Source of the DNA: Microbacterium sp. LWH11-1.2
GTDB lineage: Bacteria > Actinomycetota > Actinomycetes > Actinomycetales > Microbacteriaceae
Reading direction: 5' to 3'
Assembly: GCF_038397745.1 (NCBI RefSeq)
Contig: NZ_CP151636.1
Coordinates: 62,001-126,000 of the forward strand
DNA: 64,000 bases
The position numbers and the translations under genes were made by a program. Below the pieces are notes generated by a model. It saw nothing but the letters and a program-made list of their open reading frames with translations, made no database searches and was not told where the DNA came from. This document shows positions 39,952 to 48,693 of this stretch, one piece after another (position 1 is the first letter of the stretch; each line of letters starts with the position of its first letter).

Positions 39952-41018
39952 CCACGATCGAGCGGTTCGAGACACGCCTTCAGCGCATCCCCCTGACCCG
40001 ACCCTGGGGAGCCGACGTGACCTCGGTCGGGGTGATCGCCACGCACATGGTCCGCTCCGACGGCGCCGAGGGCTGGGGGTTCTCGTGGACCCCGCAGATC
40101 GGGGCCTCGGCCGTGCACTCTCTGCTCGCGGACGACATCACCGCGTTCGCCCTCGGACGCTCGGCGGGCCCCGGCGAAATCTGGCAGAGCGCCTGGGAGC
40201 ATCTGCACGAAGCGGGCGGGGGCGGGATCACGACGATCGCGCTCGCCGGACTGGACCTCGCACTCTGGGATGCCGCCGCCCGCGCCGACGACGTGACGGT
40301 CTCCGCACGGATCGGCCGGCGGCGGGACCGGGTACGGGCGTACGGGTCAGGCGTGAACCTGCACTACTCGCAGGACGAGCTGCTCGCGCAGGTGCAGCGC
40401 TGGATCGATGCCGGCTTCCCGGCCGTGAAGATCAAGGTGGGAGGGCCCGATCTCGCCGAGGATGTGGACCGTGTGGCCGGTGTGCGCGAGCTGCTCGGCC
40501 CCGACCGCGCGCTGATGATCGATGCGAACCAGCGGTGGGATCTCGCGCGTGCGACGACGGCGATCGAGGCGCTGTCGGCCTTCGACCCCGCCTGGATCGA
40601 GGAACCGCTGCGGGCCGACGACCTCGCTGCGCACTCCGAACTGGCGCGCCGTATCGACGTTCCCGTCGCCGTCGGGGAGAACATCCACACCGCGCACCGC
40701 TTCGCCGACTTCCTCCGTGCGGACGCCGCGCAGATCCTTCAGCCGAACATCGTCCGCGTCGGCGGCATCACGCCTTTCCTGCGCATCGCGGAACTCGCCG
40801 CGGAGCACGGCGTCGCGGTGCACCCGCACCTGCTCCCCGAGCTCTCCGGGCAGCTCGCGATCACGCTGGACGGAGACCCCTGGGCGGAGGATGTGGAGGA
40901 TGCCGGGTTCGGCGCGCTCGGTGCCCTGGCCGACCCCGCGCCCGTGCGGATCGCCGACGGCTACCTGACCGAGGCGCCGCATTCCGGGCTCGGCATCCGT
41001 TTCGCGCCGGTGCTCTGA
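39948..41018 (+). CDS. mandelate racemase/muconate lactonizing enzyme-family dehydratase
   Basis: This 356-residue enolase-superfamily enzyme starts with GTG. Catalytic features visible are the KxK base (AVKIKVGGPD), metal ligands Asp (MIDANQRWD), Glu (WIEEPL) and Glu (VAVGENIH), and a late His (VAVHPHLLPELSG). This is the mandelate racemase subgroup, whose members dehydrate aldarates and aldonates. Co-translation with the KdgD-like enzyme (GTGA overlap) suggests it supplies 5-keto-4-deoxyglucarate, for instance from galactarate or glucarate. Confidence 0.9.
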   Translation: MTTIERFETRLQRIPLTRPWGADVTSVGVIATHMVRSDGAEGWGFSWTPQIGASAVHSLLADDITAFALGRSAGPGEIWQSAWEHLHEAGGGGITTIALAGLDLALWDAAARADDVTVSARIGRRRDRVRAYGSGVNLHYSQDELLAQVQRWIDAGFPAVKIKVGGPDLAEDVDRVAGVRELLGPDRALMIDANQRWDLARATTAIEALSAFDPAWIEEPLRADDLAAHSELARRIDVPVAVGENIHTAHRFADFLRADAAQILQPNIVRVGGITPFLRIAELAAEHGVAVHPHLLPELSGQLAITLDGDPWAEDVEDAGFGALGALADPAPVRIADGYLTEAPHSGLGIRFAPVL

Positions 41019-41046
41019 CCGCGAGGCGACACAGGGACGCGACGCG

Positions 41047-43077
41047 TCAGCTGCTCGACGCCGGACTGATCGACCAGGAGCGCGAACGCTCCCGGATGAC
41101 CGCGACCCCGCCCGGCTCCAGCACGATGCTGTCGGACGCGCCCGTGAGCAGATCCGTGCCCTCGCCGACGACGCGGGCGGGGTGCTCTCCGTGGTGCAGC
41201 AGGAACAGATAGTCCCCGGCTGCACCACGGCGGCGGACCGCCTCGACACCGAGCTCACGCGCCTCGGGGAACAGCTGCTCGACCCCCGATCGTGCGGCGA
41301 TCTCGGCCAGGAACCCGTCCAGCGACTCCTGCTCGAGCTTCGTCGAGACGTACGTCACGGCGCCCTCTCCGTGCGCGCGTCGAGTGATCGCAGGCATGCC
41401 GGCGAGCGGCCCGGTCTCGTAGCGTGCGACGACGTCGGCTGTCTCGGTCCGCAGCAGCTCCGTCCAGGAACCGCCTGTCATGCCGTTGCTGAGCGACACG
41501 TGATCGCCGTCGGCGCGCGGGAAGATCTGCTCGCCGCGGACGCCGAGCAGCGACCGCAGCATCCCGGGGTAGCCCCCGGTCACGATTCTCTGATTCTCGT
41601 CCGCCAGTCCGGTCGCGAACGTCACGACCAGGTGCCCGCCCGCGTGCACATACTCCTCGAGCCACTCCGCGGTCGCAGAGGTGATCGCGTACAGCGCGGG
41701 GACCACGAGCATCCGGTATGCGGACACGTCGGCTCCGGGGCGCACGAAGTCGACGGAATGCCCGCCGCGCCACAGCGCCCGGTGCGCCGCGCGCACCTCG
41801 TCCGAGTAGGTGATCGCGTCGTTCGGGAGGTGCGGGGTCTCGAGCGACCACCAGCCCTCGGCATCCCACACGATCGCCGCCTGCGATTCGGTCACGGGGC
41901 CGTCCTCCGGCGGAGCCGCCACCTCGGCGATCTTCTCCAGGATGTCGCCGAGTTCGACGACCGCCTCGAAGGCCCGGGAATCGGCCCCCGCATGCGGCAC
42001 GAGCGCGCCGTGCCAGAGCTCGGACCCGCCGGCGGATGCCCGCCACTGGAAGAACAGGGAGCTCTGCGATCCCCTCGCGATGTATCCCAGGGAGTTGCGG
42101 ATCATCCGATCGGGCTGCTTGGTGAGCGTCTGCTCGCCGACGCGGATGCCGGTCGCGTTCTGCTCCATCAGCACCCACGGCCCGCCCGCCCACGACCGGG
42201 TGAGGTCGGATCCGTAGGCGACATGCGCCTCTCCGTCGGGGCCGTCGGTGTCGAGGTAGTGGTCGATCGACACGACCTCCTGCTCCGAGCTCCACGACCA
42301 TTGATCGAGGAAGTTCCACGTCGGCAGCATGAAGTTCGTCGTCATCGGCGCCGTCGAACCCGTGGCGCGGATCTCCGCCCGCTGCTCGCGGTAGGCCGCG
42401 AGCATCTCGTCGGAGTTGAAGCGACGGAAGTCCACGAGGTGCGCCGGGTTGTGCAGGTACTGCGTCTGGAGCGGGGGAAGGATCTGCTCCCAGTCGCCGT
42501 ACCGCTGCGACCAGAAGGCGGTGTACCACGCGGCGTTGAGGGCGTCGAGCGAGCCGTACTTCGCCCGCAACCATTCGCGGAAAGCGCGAGCGGCGTGCGG
42601 CCCGTAGTCGACGGTGCCGTACTCGTTGTGGATGTGCCAGCCCTGCAGGCCACGGTGCGCGCCGTACCGCTCGCCGAGGAACCGGGCGATGCGACGAGCC
42701 GCCTCGCGATAGGCCGGGGCGCTGATCGCGTACGTGTCGCGCGAGCCGTGGAGGACCGCGGTGCCGTCGGCGCGGATCGGCAGCGCATCAGGGTGCGCGA
42801 CCGTGAACCACGGGGGCGGCGAGGCCGTCGGCGTGGCCAGGAAGAACCCGATGCCGGCGGCGTCGAGGCCGGCGATCACCTCGTCGAGCCAGGCGGCGTC
42901 GAATTCGCCCTCGCGCGGCTCGAGCATGGCCCAGGAGAAGACGCCGATGGTGACCGTGTTCACCTTGGCGCGCCGCATCAGCTCGATGTCCTCGGCCCAG
43001 GTCTCGCGCGACCACTGCTCGGGGTTGTAGTCGCCCCCGAACAGGAACCGCCCTGGTGAGTACTGCGTGTTCGGCAT
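41047..43077 (-). CDS. GH42 beta-galactosidase 1
   Basis: This 676-residue enzyme has FLFGGDYNPEQW at the N-terminus, acid/base E152 (WHIHNEYG) and nucleophile E305 (WVLMEQNATG), then the trimerisation domain and a C-terminal beta domain. No signal peptide, so it acts on imported oligosaccharides. It is the last gene of the MalEFG-type operon, 10 bp after the aldo/keto reductase. Confidence 0.95.
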   Translation of the reverse strand: MPNTQYSPGRFLFGGDYNPEQWSRETWAEDIELMRRAKVNTVTIGVFSWAMLEPREGEFDAAWLDEVIAGLDAAGIGFFLATPTASPPPWFTVAHPDALPIRADGTAVLHGSRDTYAISAPAYREAARRIARFLGERYGAHRGLQGWHIHNEYGTVDYGPHAARAFREWLRAKYGSLDALNAAWYTAFWSQRYGDWEQILPPLQTQYLHNPAHLVDFRRFNSDEMLAAYREQRAEIRATGSTAPMTTNFMLPTWNFLDQWSWSSEQEVVSIDHYLDTDGPDGEAHVAYGSDLTRSWAGGPWVLMEQNATGIRVGEQTLTKQPDRMIRNSLGYIARGSQSSLFFQWRASAGGSELWHGALVPHAGADSRAFEAVVELGDILEKIAEVAAPPEDGPVTESQAAIVWDAEGWWSLETPHLPNDAITYSDEVRAAHRALWRGGHSVDFVRPGADVSAYRMLVVPALYAITSATAEWLEEYVHAGGHLVVTFATGLADENQRIVTGGYPGMLRSLLGVRGEQIFPRADGDHVSLSNGMTGGSWTELLRTETADVVARYETGPLAGMPAITRRAHGEGAVTYVSTKLEQESLDGFLAEIAARSGVEQLFPEARELGVEAVRRRGAAGDYLFLLHHGEHPARVVGEGTDLLTGASDSIVLEPGGVAVIRERSRSWSISPASSS

Positions 43078-43087
43078 CCGTCGTCCT

Positions 43088-44026
43088 TCAGGTGGAGAGA
43101 TGGGAGAGGTCGGTGTCGATGATGTCCGCGACCTCGTTCCAGAGATCCGCAGGCACGCGGATGCGGTCGTTCTCGACGAGTTCGTCGACGCGCTGTGGCG
43201 CGGAGACGCCGACCACCGTGGAGGCGATGCGCGTGTCCCGCGTGGAGAACTGCAGCGCCACGGCCGGCAGCGGCACGTCGTGGCGCGCGCAGGCCTCTCG
43301 CAGCCGCGCCGTCGTCGCGACGATCTCGTAGCTGGGTGGCCGGTAACGGTACGTGGGTCGAGCGGCAGCAGGACGCGCGAGGATGCCGCTCGCGTACGGG
43401 GCCGCGTTCACGAACGCGACCCCGCTCTCGATCGCGTGGTCGATGAGCGATCCCGCCGACCGATCCAGCAGCGTGTAGCGGTTGTGGTTGAGCACGACGT
43501 CGAAGACTCCGAGATCGACGTACCGTCGCATCTCCCCGAGGTCGCCGCCCGCGACGCCGATCGCGTCGACGAGACCCTCCCGCTTGAGGTCGACCATCGC
43601 CTCGACGGCGCTGCCGGGGCCGACCATCGTGTCGAAGTCGAACCACTCGGGGTCGTGCAGGTAGAAGACGCCGAAGCGGGCACCGCCCAGCCTCGCCGTG
43701 CTCTCCAGGAAGGAGCGGCGCACGCGTTCGCCCGAGAAGCTGGTGTCGCCGGGAAGCGGGTCGGCTTTCGTGGCGAGCACGAAGTCGTCCGGAAGCCCCC
43801 CGGATGCCTCGATGGCACGGCCGATGCGCCGTTCGCTCTCTCCGCCGGAATACTGATTGGAGGTGTCGATGGAACGGACGGGGCTCGCGAGGAGGTGCTG
43901 CACGGTGCGGATCGCGACGGTCTCCTCGACGTCGTAGCCGTAGGTCGTCGCGGCTCCGCCGAGCGGGCTCGCTCCGACGCTGAGCGGAGGCAGGACGCGC
44001 GCGGGTATCGCCTCGGGCACTGTCAT
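43088..44026 (-). CDS. aldo/keto reductase (D-threo-aldose 1-dehydrogenase-like)
   Basis: This 312-residue TIM-barrel enzyme has SIDTSNQYSGGESERRIGRAI (catalytic Asp and Tyr), DDFVLATKAD (catalytic Lys) and GVFYLHDPEW (His). STVVGVSAPQRVDELVEN binds NADP. The layout matches L-fucose/D-threo-aldose dehydrogenases and galactose-type sugar dehydrogenases. Start overlaps the permease stop (44023-44026). Confidence 0.93.
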   Translation of the reverse strand: MTVPEAIPARVLPPLSVGASPLGGAATTYGYDVEETVAIRTVQHLLASPVRSIDTSNQYSGGESERRIGRAIEASGGLPDDFVLATKADPLPGDTSFSGERVRRSFLESTARLGGARFGVFYLHDPEWFDFDTMVGPGSAVEAMVDLKREGLVDAIGVAGGDLGEMRRYVDLGVFDVVLNHNRYTLLDRSAGSLIDHAIESGVAFVNAAPYASGILARPAAARPTYRYRPPSYEIVATTARLREACARHDVPLPAVALQFSTRDTRIASTVVGVSAPQRVDELVENDRIRVPADLWNEVADIIDTDLSHLST

Positions 44027-44940
44027 CCCTTGATCCCTCCCGACACGAGATCCAGACGCCAGTACCGCTGGAGCGACAGCACGAGGGCGACGAGCGGGAT
44101 GATCGAGATCGCTGCGCCGGTGATCGCGACCGAGTACAGCGCCGGACTGCCCGATCCTTTGGAGAGGAGCGTGAACAGACCCACGGTCAGCGGGTAGAGG
44201 TCCTGATCGGAGAGCATGATGTAGGGCAGCAGGAAGTTGTTCCACGTGCCGATGAAGTGCAGGAGGAACACGGTCACCATGCCGGGCACCATCAGCGGCA
44301 GCACGATCATCCGGAAGATGCGCCATTCACCGGCGCCGTCGATGCGGGCGGCCTCGAGGGTCTCCTGCGGGACGGCCGACATCGCATAGACCCGGCAGAG
44401 ATAGATCCCGAACGGGCTGACGATGCTCGGCAGCAGCACCGACCACTGCGTCCCGGTGATCCCCACCGTGGACATCAGCAGGTACTGCGGCACCGCCAGC
44501 ACGATGCCCGGGATGAGGATGCCGACGAGGAAGCCGAAGAAGATCGCGTTCCGTCCGCGGAAGCTGTACTTCGCCAGAGCGAAGCCCGCCATCGCCGAGA
44601 CGAAGACGGAGAGGACCGAGGCGACGCCCGAGTAGAGCAGGGAGTTGAGGCACCAGAGGAGGTACTGGCCGTCCTCATAGGTGAACACCTCGACCAGGTT
44701 CTCCCAGAGGCCGCTTCCCGGCGCGAAGGTGAACGTGGTGAAGAGCTCGCTGCGGGACTTGGTCGCCGCGGTGAAGACCCACGCCACCGGGATCAGGCAG
44801 TAGATCGCGCCGACGATCAGCACGATCGTCGGGAGCACGCCCCAGCCGCCCTGACGGCTGCGCTCGCCGGCTCGCCGGGAGCGCGCGGAGCGGTTCTTCT
44901 CGTCGCCGAGCACGATCGATCGCGTCATCGTCGAGGTCAT
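44023..44940 (-). CDS. carbohydrate ABC transporter permease, MalG type
   Basis: This 305-residue protein has six membrane helices and the ATPase-docking EAA loop EAARIDGAGEWRIFRMIVLPLMVPG, ending in the MalG-type YWRLDLVSGGIKG. It forms a heterodimer with the upstream MalF-type protein, overlapping it by 4 bp. No cognate ATPase gene is in the operon, so a shared MsiK-type ATPase encoded elsewhere would be required. Confidence 0.95.
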   Translation of the reverse strand: MTSTMTRSIVLGDEKNRSARSRRAGERSRQGGWGVLPTIVLIVGAIYCLIPVAWVFTAATKSRSELFTTFTFAPGSGLWENLVEVFTYEDGQYLLWCLNSLLYSGVASVLSVFVSAMAGFALAKYSFRGRNAIFFGFLVGILIPGIVLAVPQYLLMSTVGITGTQWSVLLPSIVSPFGIYLCRVYAMSAVPQETLEAARIDGAGEWRIFRMIVLPLMVPGMVTVFLLHFIGTWNNFLLPYIMLSDQDLYPLTVGLFTLLSKGSGSPALYSVAITGAAISIIPLVALVLSLQRYWRLDLVSGGIKG

Positions 44941-45890
44941 GATTCCACTCCGTTCCGTCGGCGGTTCACGAGCCGGAGGACGAGCGCCGACACGAGCACC
45001 GTGCCGACCGCGAGAAGAGTGGACGCTGCCGCTGCCTGCGGCAGATTGTCCGTGCCGAACGCATCGCGGTAGATGGCCATCAGGGGCACCCAGCTCGCCG
45101 AGATCGTGCTGGTCATCGGCCGCAGGGTCGCCGGCTCGCTGTAGAGCTGGATGGTTCCGATGAGGGAGAAGAACCCGGTGAGCACGAGCGCCGGCATCAC
45201 CAGCGGGATCTTGATCCGCCACGCGATCTGCAGCTCGTTCGCGCCGTCGAGCCGCGCCGACTCGTAGATGTCGGCGGGGATGCCGCGCAGCGAGGTGTAG
45301 ATGATGATCATGTTGAAGCCGACGCCGCCCCAGATCGCGATGTTCGCGAGGGAACCGAAGATGCCCGACTCCTCGAGGAACGGGATGGGGCCGAGGCCGG
45401 CCGCCTTGGTCAGGAAGGAGAACGGGCTCGTGCTCGGCAGGTACATGAAGCCCCAGAGGAGCGCCGCGACGACGCCGGGAACCGCATAGGGGATGAAGAT
45501 CGCCGTCCGGCTGAATCGCTTGGCGCGCACCGCCGGCGCGTCGAGCAGGAGAGCGAAGAGCAGCGCGAGGCCGAGCGTCAGCGGGATCGCGATGACCCCG
45601 TAGATCAGCAGCCTTCCGAACCCGGCGAGGAACGTCTCGTCCTGCAGCACGGCGAGATAGTTCTCGAACCAGACGAACACGTCCTGCTTGCGGCCGAGCG
45701 CCCCTCCCGTCACCCGGTAGGCACGCAGGCTCAGCCAGATCGCATACGCGACCGGGATCACCGTGAAGACGATGTAGAGCACGATCGCGGGCGTCGTGAA
45801 CAGATAGGGCGCGAGTCGATTCGACCTCGCCCGTCTGGGCTTCGACGATGCGGCCGCCGTCGCGGCTCGTCGCGGGGTTGCGGTGGTCAT
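44937..45890 (-). CDS. carbohydrate ABC transporter permease, MalF type
   Basis: This 317-residue protein has six membrane helices, a basic N-terminal tail (residues 1-28) and the EAA-type loop YESARLDGANELQIAWRIKIPLVMPA. Partner of the MalG-type permease. It lies 68 bp downstream of the substrate-binding lipoprotein gene. Confidence 0.95.
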   Translation of the reverse strand: MTTATPRRAATAAASSKPRRARSNRLAPYLFTTPAIVLYIVFTVIPVAYAIWLSLRAYRVTGGALGRKQDVFVWFENYLAVLQDETFLAGFGRLLIYGVIAIPLTLGLALLFALLLDAPAVRAKRFSRTAIFIPYAVPGVVAALLWGFMYLPSTSPFSFLTKAAGLGPIPFLEESGIFGSLANIAIWGGVGFNMIIIYTSLRGIPADIYESARLDGANELQIAWRIKIPLVMPALVLTGFFSLIGTIQLYSEPATLRPMTSTISASWVPLMAIYRDAFGTDNLPQAAAASTLLAVGTVLVSALVLRLVNRRRNGVES

Positions 45891-45958
45891 TCCTGCCTCG
45901 CTTCTGTCTGCGGTCGGCCGGCGGGAGGGGTGCCGAGAATGTCGGCACCCCTCACCGG

Positions 45959-47257
45959 TCAGTCGTTCGTGACGGTGAAACCGCTCTTGACCATGTCGTC
46001 GATCACGGCCTTCTGAGTGGCGATGAACGCGTCACGCCAGGGAGTGCCGTTGTCGATGGCCTTCTGCAGCTCGTCGGCGAACACCGTGCGTGCGAGATTG
46101 ACGTTCGGGCCCCAGGTGACCGGGATCGTGTCGGCCGAGATCTCGGCCGCGACGCTGTAGAAGTCGGTCTGCTGCGGCATCAGGGCCGGAGGATCGTTGC
46201 TCTCGGTCATCTCCTGGCCGGCGATCGCCGCCGGATACAGGGACTGCGTGTTGATCATGAGGTCGTTGCCCTCTTCCGAAGCGTTCAGCCACTTGGCGAA
46301 CTTCGCGGCCTCCTCGGGGTGGTCGCTGCTCGTGGTGACCACGAGAGCGGATCCGCCCTGGTACGGCACGGCCGCATCGCCTTCCGTCCACTGCGGGAGC
46401 GGAGCCATCTCCCAGCCGCCGCTCGTGTCGGCCGCGACGTTCTCGATCACGCTGGGCGCCCAGACCGCCGAGGGCCAGGAGAGCATCGTGCCGTTGTTCA
46501 GCGCGGCGTTGTACTCGGGCGTCAGCAGCGGGTCCGTGCTCACCAGCCCGTCCTCGACGAGCGCCTGGAAGAAGTCGGCGACTTCGAGAGACGGTTCGTC
46601 GGCGATGCCGACGGTCCACTCGTCACCCTCGCTCGACCACCACTGGGCACCGGCCTGGGTCGACACGCCCGCCCAGAATCCGAACTCGGCAGGCGGGAGG
46701 GTCGCGATCACCGTCGCGGGATCGGCGGCCTTGATGGCTTCGGCGGCCGTCCGGAACTCGGCCCAGGTCTTCGGCGGCGTGACGCCGAGCTCCGCGAAGC
46801 GATCGGCGCGGTAGACGTTCGCCATCGGCCCGACGTCCTGCGGGATGCCGTACACGACGCCGCCGAAGGTGGTCTGCGCCCAGGTCCCCTCGGTGAAGGC
46901 GTCCTCGACGTCGCTCACGTACTCGGTGATGTCGGCGGGAACGTCGGCCACGATCATGGCGGGGAGGGTCGTGTACTCGACGAGCGCGACGTCCGGTGCG
47001 TTCCCCGCGCGATTGGCGGTGAGCAGCTTCGCCGAGGAGTCGGTCCCGCCGCCGGCATCGGTGTACTTGACCTGGATGTCGGGGTTCTCCTTGTTCCACT
47101 GGTCGACGACGTCCTGCGAGTTCGAGGCCCACGCCCAGTACTCGAGCTGCACCGGGCCGTCGCTGTTCGCGTCGGAACCCGAGCAGCCGGCCAGGCCGGC
47201 GACACCGATGATGGCAAGTCCCGCCACGGCGGCGGCAAGCGGTCGATGAGTGCGCAT
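45959..47257 (-). CDS. sugar-binding lipoprotein of ABC transporter
   Basis: This 432-residue family 1 extracellular solute-binding protein has a lipoprotein signal peptide with the lipobox LAGC at C25. The mature part begins VQLEYWAWASNSQDVVDQWNKENPDIQVKY. First gene of the galactoside operon (binding protein, two permeases, aldo/keto reductase, GH42). Start at ATG 47257, because AAAGGAG sits 6 nt upstream; the ATG at 47263 would touch the ribosome-binding site. Confidence 0.95.
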   Translation of the reverse strand: MRTHRPLAAAVAGLAIIGVAGLAGCSGSDANSDGPVQLEYWAWASNSQDVVDQWNKENPDIQVKYTDAGGGTDSSAKLLTANRAGNAPDVALVEYTTLPAMIVADVPADITEYVSDVEDAFTEGTWAQTTFGGVVYGIPQDVGPMANVYRADRFAELGVTPPKTWAEFRTAAEAIKAADPATVIATLPPAEFGFWAGVSTQAGAQWWSSEGDEWTVGIADEPSLEVADFFQALVEDGLVSTDPLLTPEYNAALNNGTMLSWPSAVWAPSVIENVAADTSGGWEMAPLPQWTEGDAAVPYQGGSALVVTTSSDHPEEAAKFAKWLNASEEGNDLMINTQSLYPAAIAGQEMTESNDPPALMPQQTDFYSVAAEISADTIPVTWGPNVNLARTVFADELQKAIDNGTPWRDAFIATQKAVIDDMVKSGFTVTND

Positions 47258-47330
47258 CAACATCTCCTTTGATTGCTGTGTGCGCCGGATTCTCTCCGGC
47301 ATCGGGACCGGTCACAATGCCGGCTCACCT

Positions 47331-47373
47331 AGATTGCCGTCGCCCGCCGCGTTTGTCAACAAGTGAAACTAAC
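47331..47373 (-). promoter_or_regulatory. promoter of the MalE-type operon with overlapping ROK operator
   Basis: On the minus strand TTGACA (47359-47354), 17 bp, CAATCT (47336-47331). The -35 is embedded in a 26-bp sequence (47348-47373) nearly identical (24 of 26) to the site upstream of the GH36 gene at 48585-48610. Shared parts are TTAGTTTC, then TTGTTGACAAAC. Binding of a repressor here would block the -35. Confidence 0.7.
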
Positions 47374-47424
47374 TTCGCGAATTCTCCGTACGGCATGATG
47401 GGGGTGAACGAAGAGAGAACCGTC

Positions 47425-48579
47425 ATGCCGAAGAGTTCCGCACCCGCAAACGTCGAGGCCCCCGCCTGGCCGAAACTGAATCACGGCGAGCGTGAGACGC
47501 TGCGCGAGGTCCTCATCCACGGGCCGCTCCCCCGCGCCGAGATCGCCCGTCGCCTGGGTGTCTCCCGTGCCAGCCTCACCCGCATCACCCGCAACCTCCT
47601 CGACCACGGTCTGATCATCGAGGGGGCGACCGAGCAGCGCGCATGGACGGGCCGCCCGAGCGAGCTGTTCGACATCGCACCGGAAGCCCGACACTTCTTC
47701 GGCGTCAAGCTCACCGGCGACGCGATCTTCGCCGCCGTCGTCGATCTCGGCGCGCACGAGGTCGCGACCGCCGAGGAGGCGCTCGAGTCGCGAGACGTGG
47801 CCGACGTCGTGGCCAGGATCGCGGAGATCTTCACCGGCTTCTCGGAGCAGTTCGACGACATCGTCGCCGGCGGGGTGTGCGTCGCCGGCGATCTGACCCA
47901 GGACCGGCAGCTCGTCGTCGACTCGCCGTTCCTCGGGTGGAAGGATGTCCCGCTCGCCGAGATTCTCACTTCCGAACTGGGCATTCCGATGGCCACGGAG
48001 AACGACGTCCGTGCGCTCACCGCCACCGAGCACTGGTTCGGCGCCGGGGCTGGATGCCCGTCGCTGGCGCTCATCACGGTGGGCGCCGGCATCGGTCTCG
48101 GCCTCGTGATCGACGATCGCCTCGTCGCCGGATTCCATGGCCGAGCGGGTCGCCTCGACCATCTGAAGATCGACGGCGCCGGCCCCTTCTGCCCCGAAGG
48201 CCACCGTGGGTGCGCGTCGGTCTACCTCACCAACGAGTGGATCGTCCGATCGCTGCAGGGAGCCGCCGCCGACTACCCGGAGGCGGTCGCGCATGCCCGC
48301 CACGGGCATCCCGCAGCTCTGCAGGCCTTCCGCGACGCCGGCACCGCACTGGGCGTACTTATCGCGACCGTCGCCAACGGCATCGATCCGCAGAAGATCA
48401 TCCTGACCGGCGACGGGCTGCCGGTGTGGGAGCTGGCGGAGCCCGAGATCCGTGCCGCGATCGACGGGGTCCTCAGCGCGGGATCCGAGCCGCTCGAGCT
48501 CGACGTGCAGCCCTTCCAGTTCAACGAATGGGCGCGCGCGGCCGCGGTTCTCGGCATCCGCACGGTCCTGCGCTTCTAG
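47425..48579 (+). CDS. ROK-family transcriptional repressor
   Basis: This 384-residue protein has an N-terminal winged HTH (ETLREVLIHGPLPRAEIARRLGVSRASLTRITRNLLDHGLI) and a ROK sugar-kinase-like domain with TVGAGIGLGLVIDDRLVAGFHGRAGRLDHLKIDG and the zinc-type motif CPEGHRGCASVYL. It is flanked by two copies of one operator sequence, one in the divergent transporter promoter and one before the alpha-galactosidase. It is therefore the likely local galactoside repressor. Confidence 0.93.
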   Translation: MPKSSAPANVEAPAWPKLNHGERETLREVLIHGPLPRAEIARRLGVSRASLTRITRNLLDHGLIIEGATEQRAWTGRPSELFDIAPEARHFFGVKLTGDAIFAAVVDLGAHEVATAEEALESRDVADVVARIAEIFTGFSEQFDDIVAGGVCVAGDLTQDRQLVVDSPFLGWKDVPLAEILTSELGIPMATENDVRALTATEHWFGAGAGCPSLALITVGAGIGLGLVIDDRLVAGFHGRAGRLDHLKIDGAGPFCPEGHRGCASVYLTNEWIVRSLQGAAADYPEAVAHARHGHPAALQAFRDAGTALGVLIATVANGIDPQKIILTGDGLPVWELAEPEIRAAIDGVLSAGSEPLELDVQPFQFNEWARAAAVLGIRTVLRF

Positions 48580-48584
48580 ACCGC

Positions 48585-48627
48585 GTTAGTTTCGTTTGTT
48601 GACAAACGCGCCGATTCCCAGCAAGCT
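48585..48627 (+). promoter_or_regulatory. promoter of alpha-galactosidase 1 with overlapping ROK operator
   Basis: TTGACA (48599-48604), 17 bp, CAAGCT (48622-48627), embedded in the second copy of the 26-bp operator (48585-48610, core GTTTGT-TG-ACAAAC). The predicted +1 near 48634 excludes the GTG at 48628 as start of the GH36 gene. Confidence 0.7.
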
Positions 48628-48693
48628 GTGACGCCGGGGGCCTTCGCCTCCGAGCCGTCGAAGCACGGCCTCTCCGAGGAAAGCGCAGCGCCC

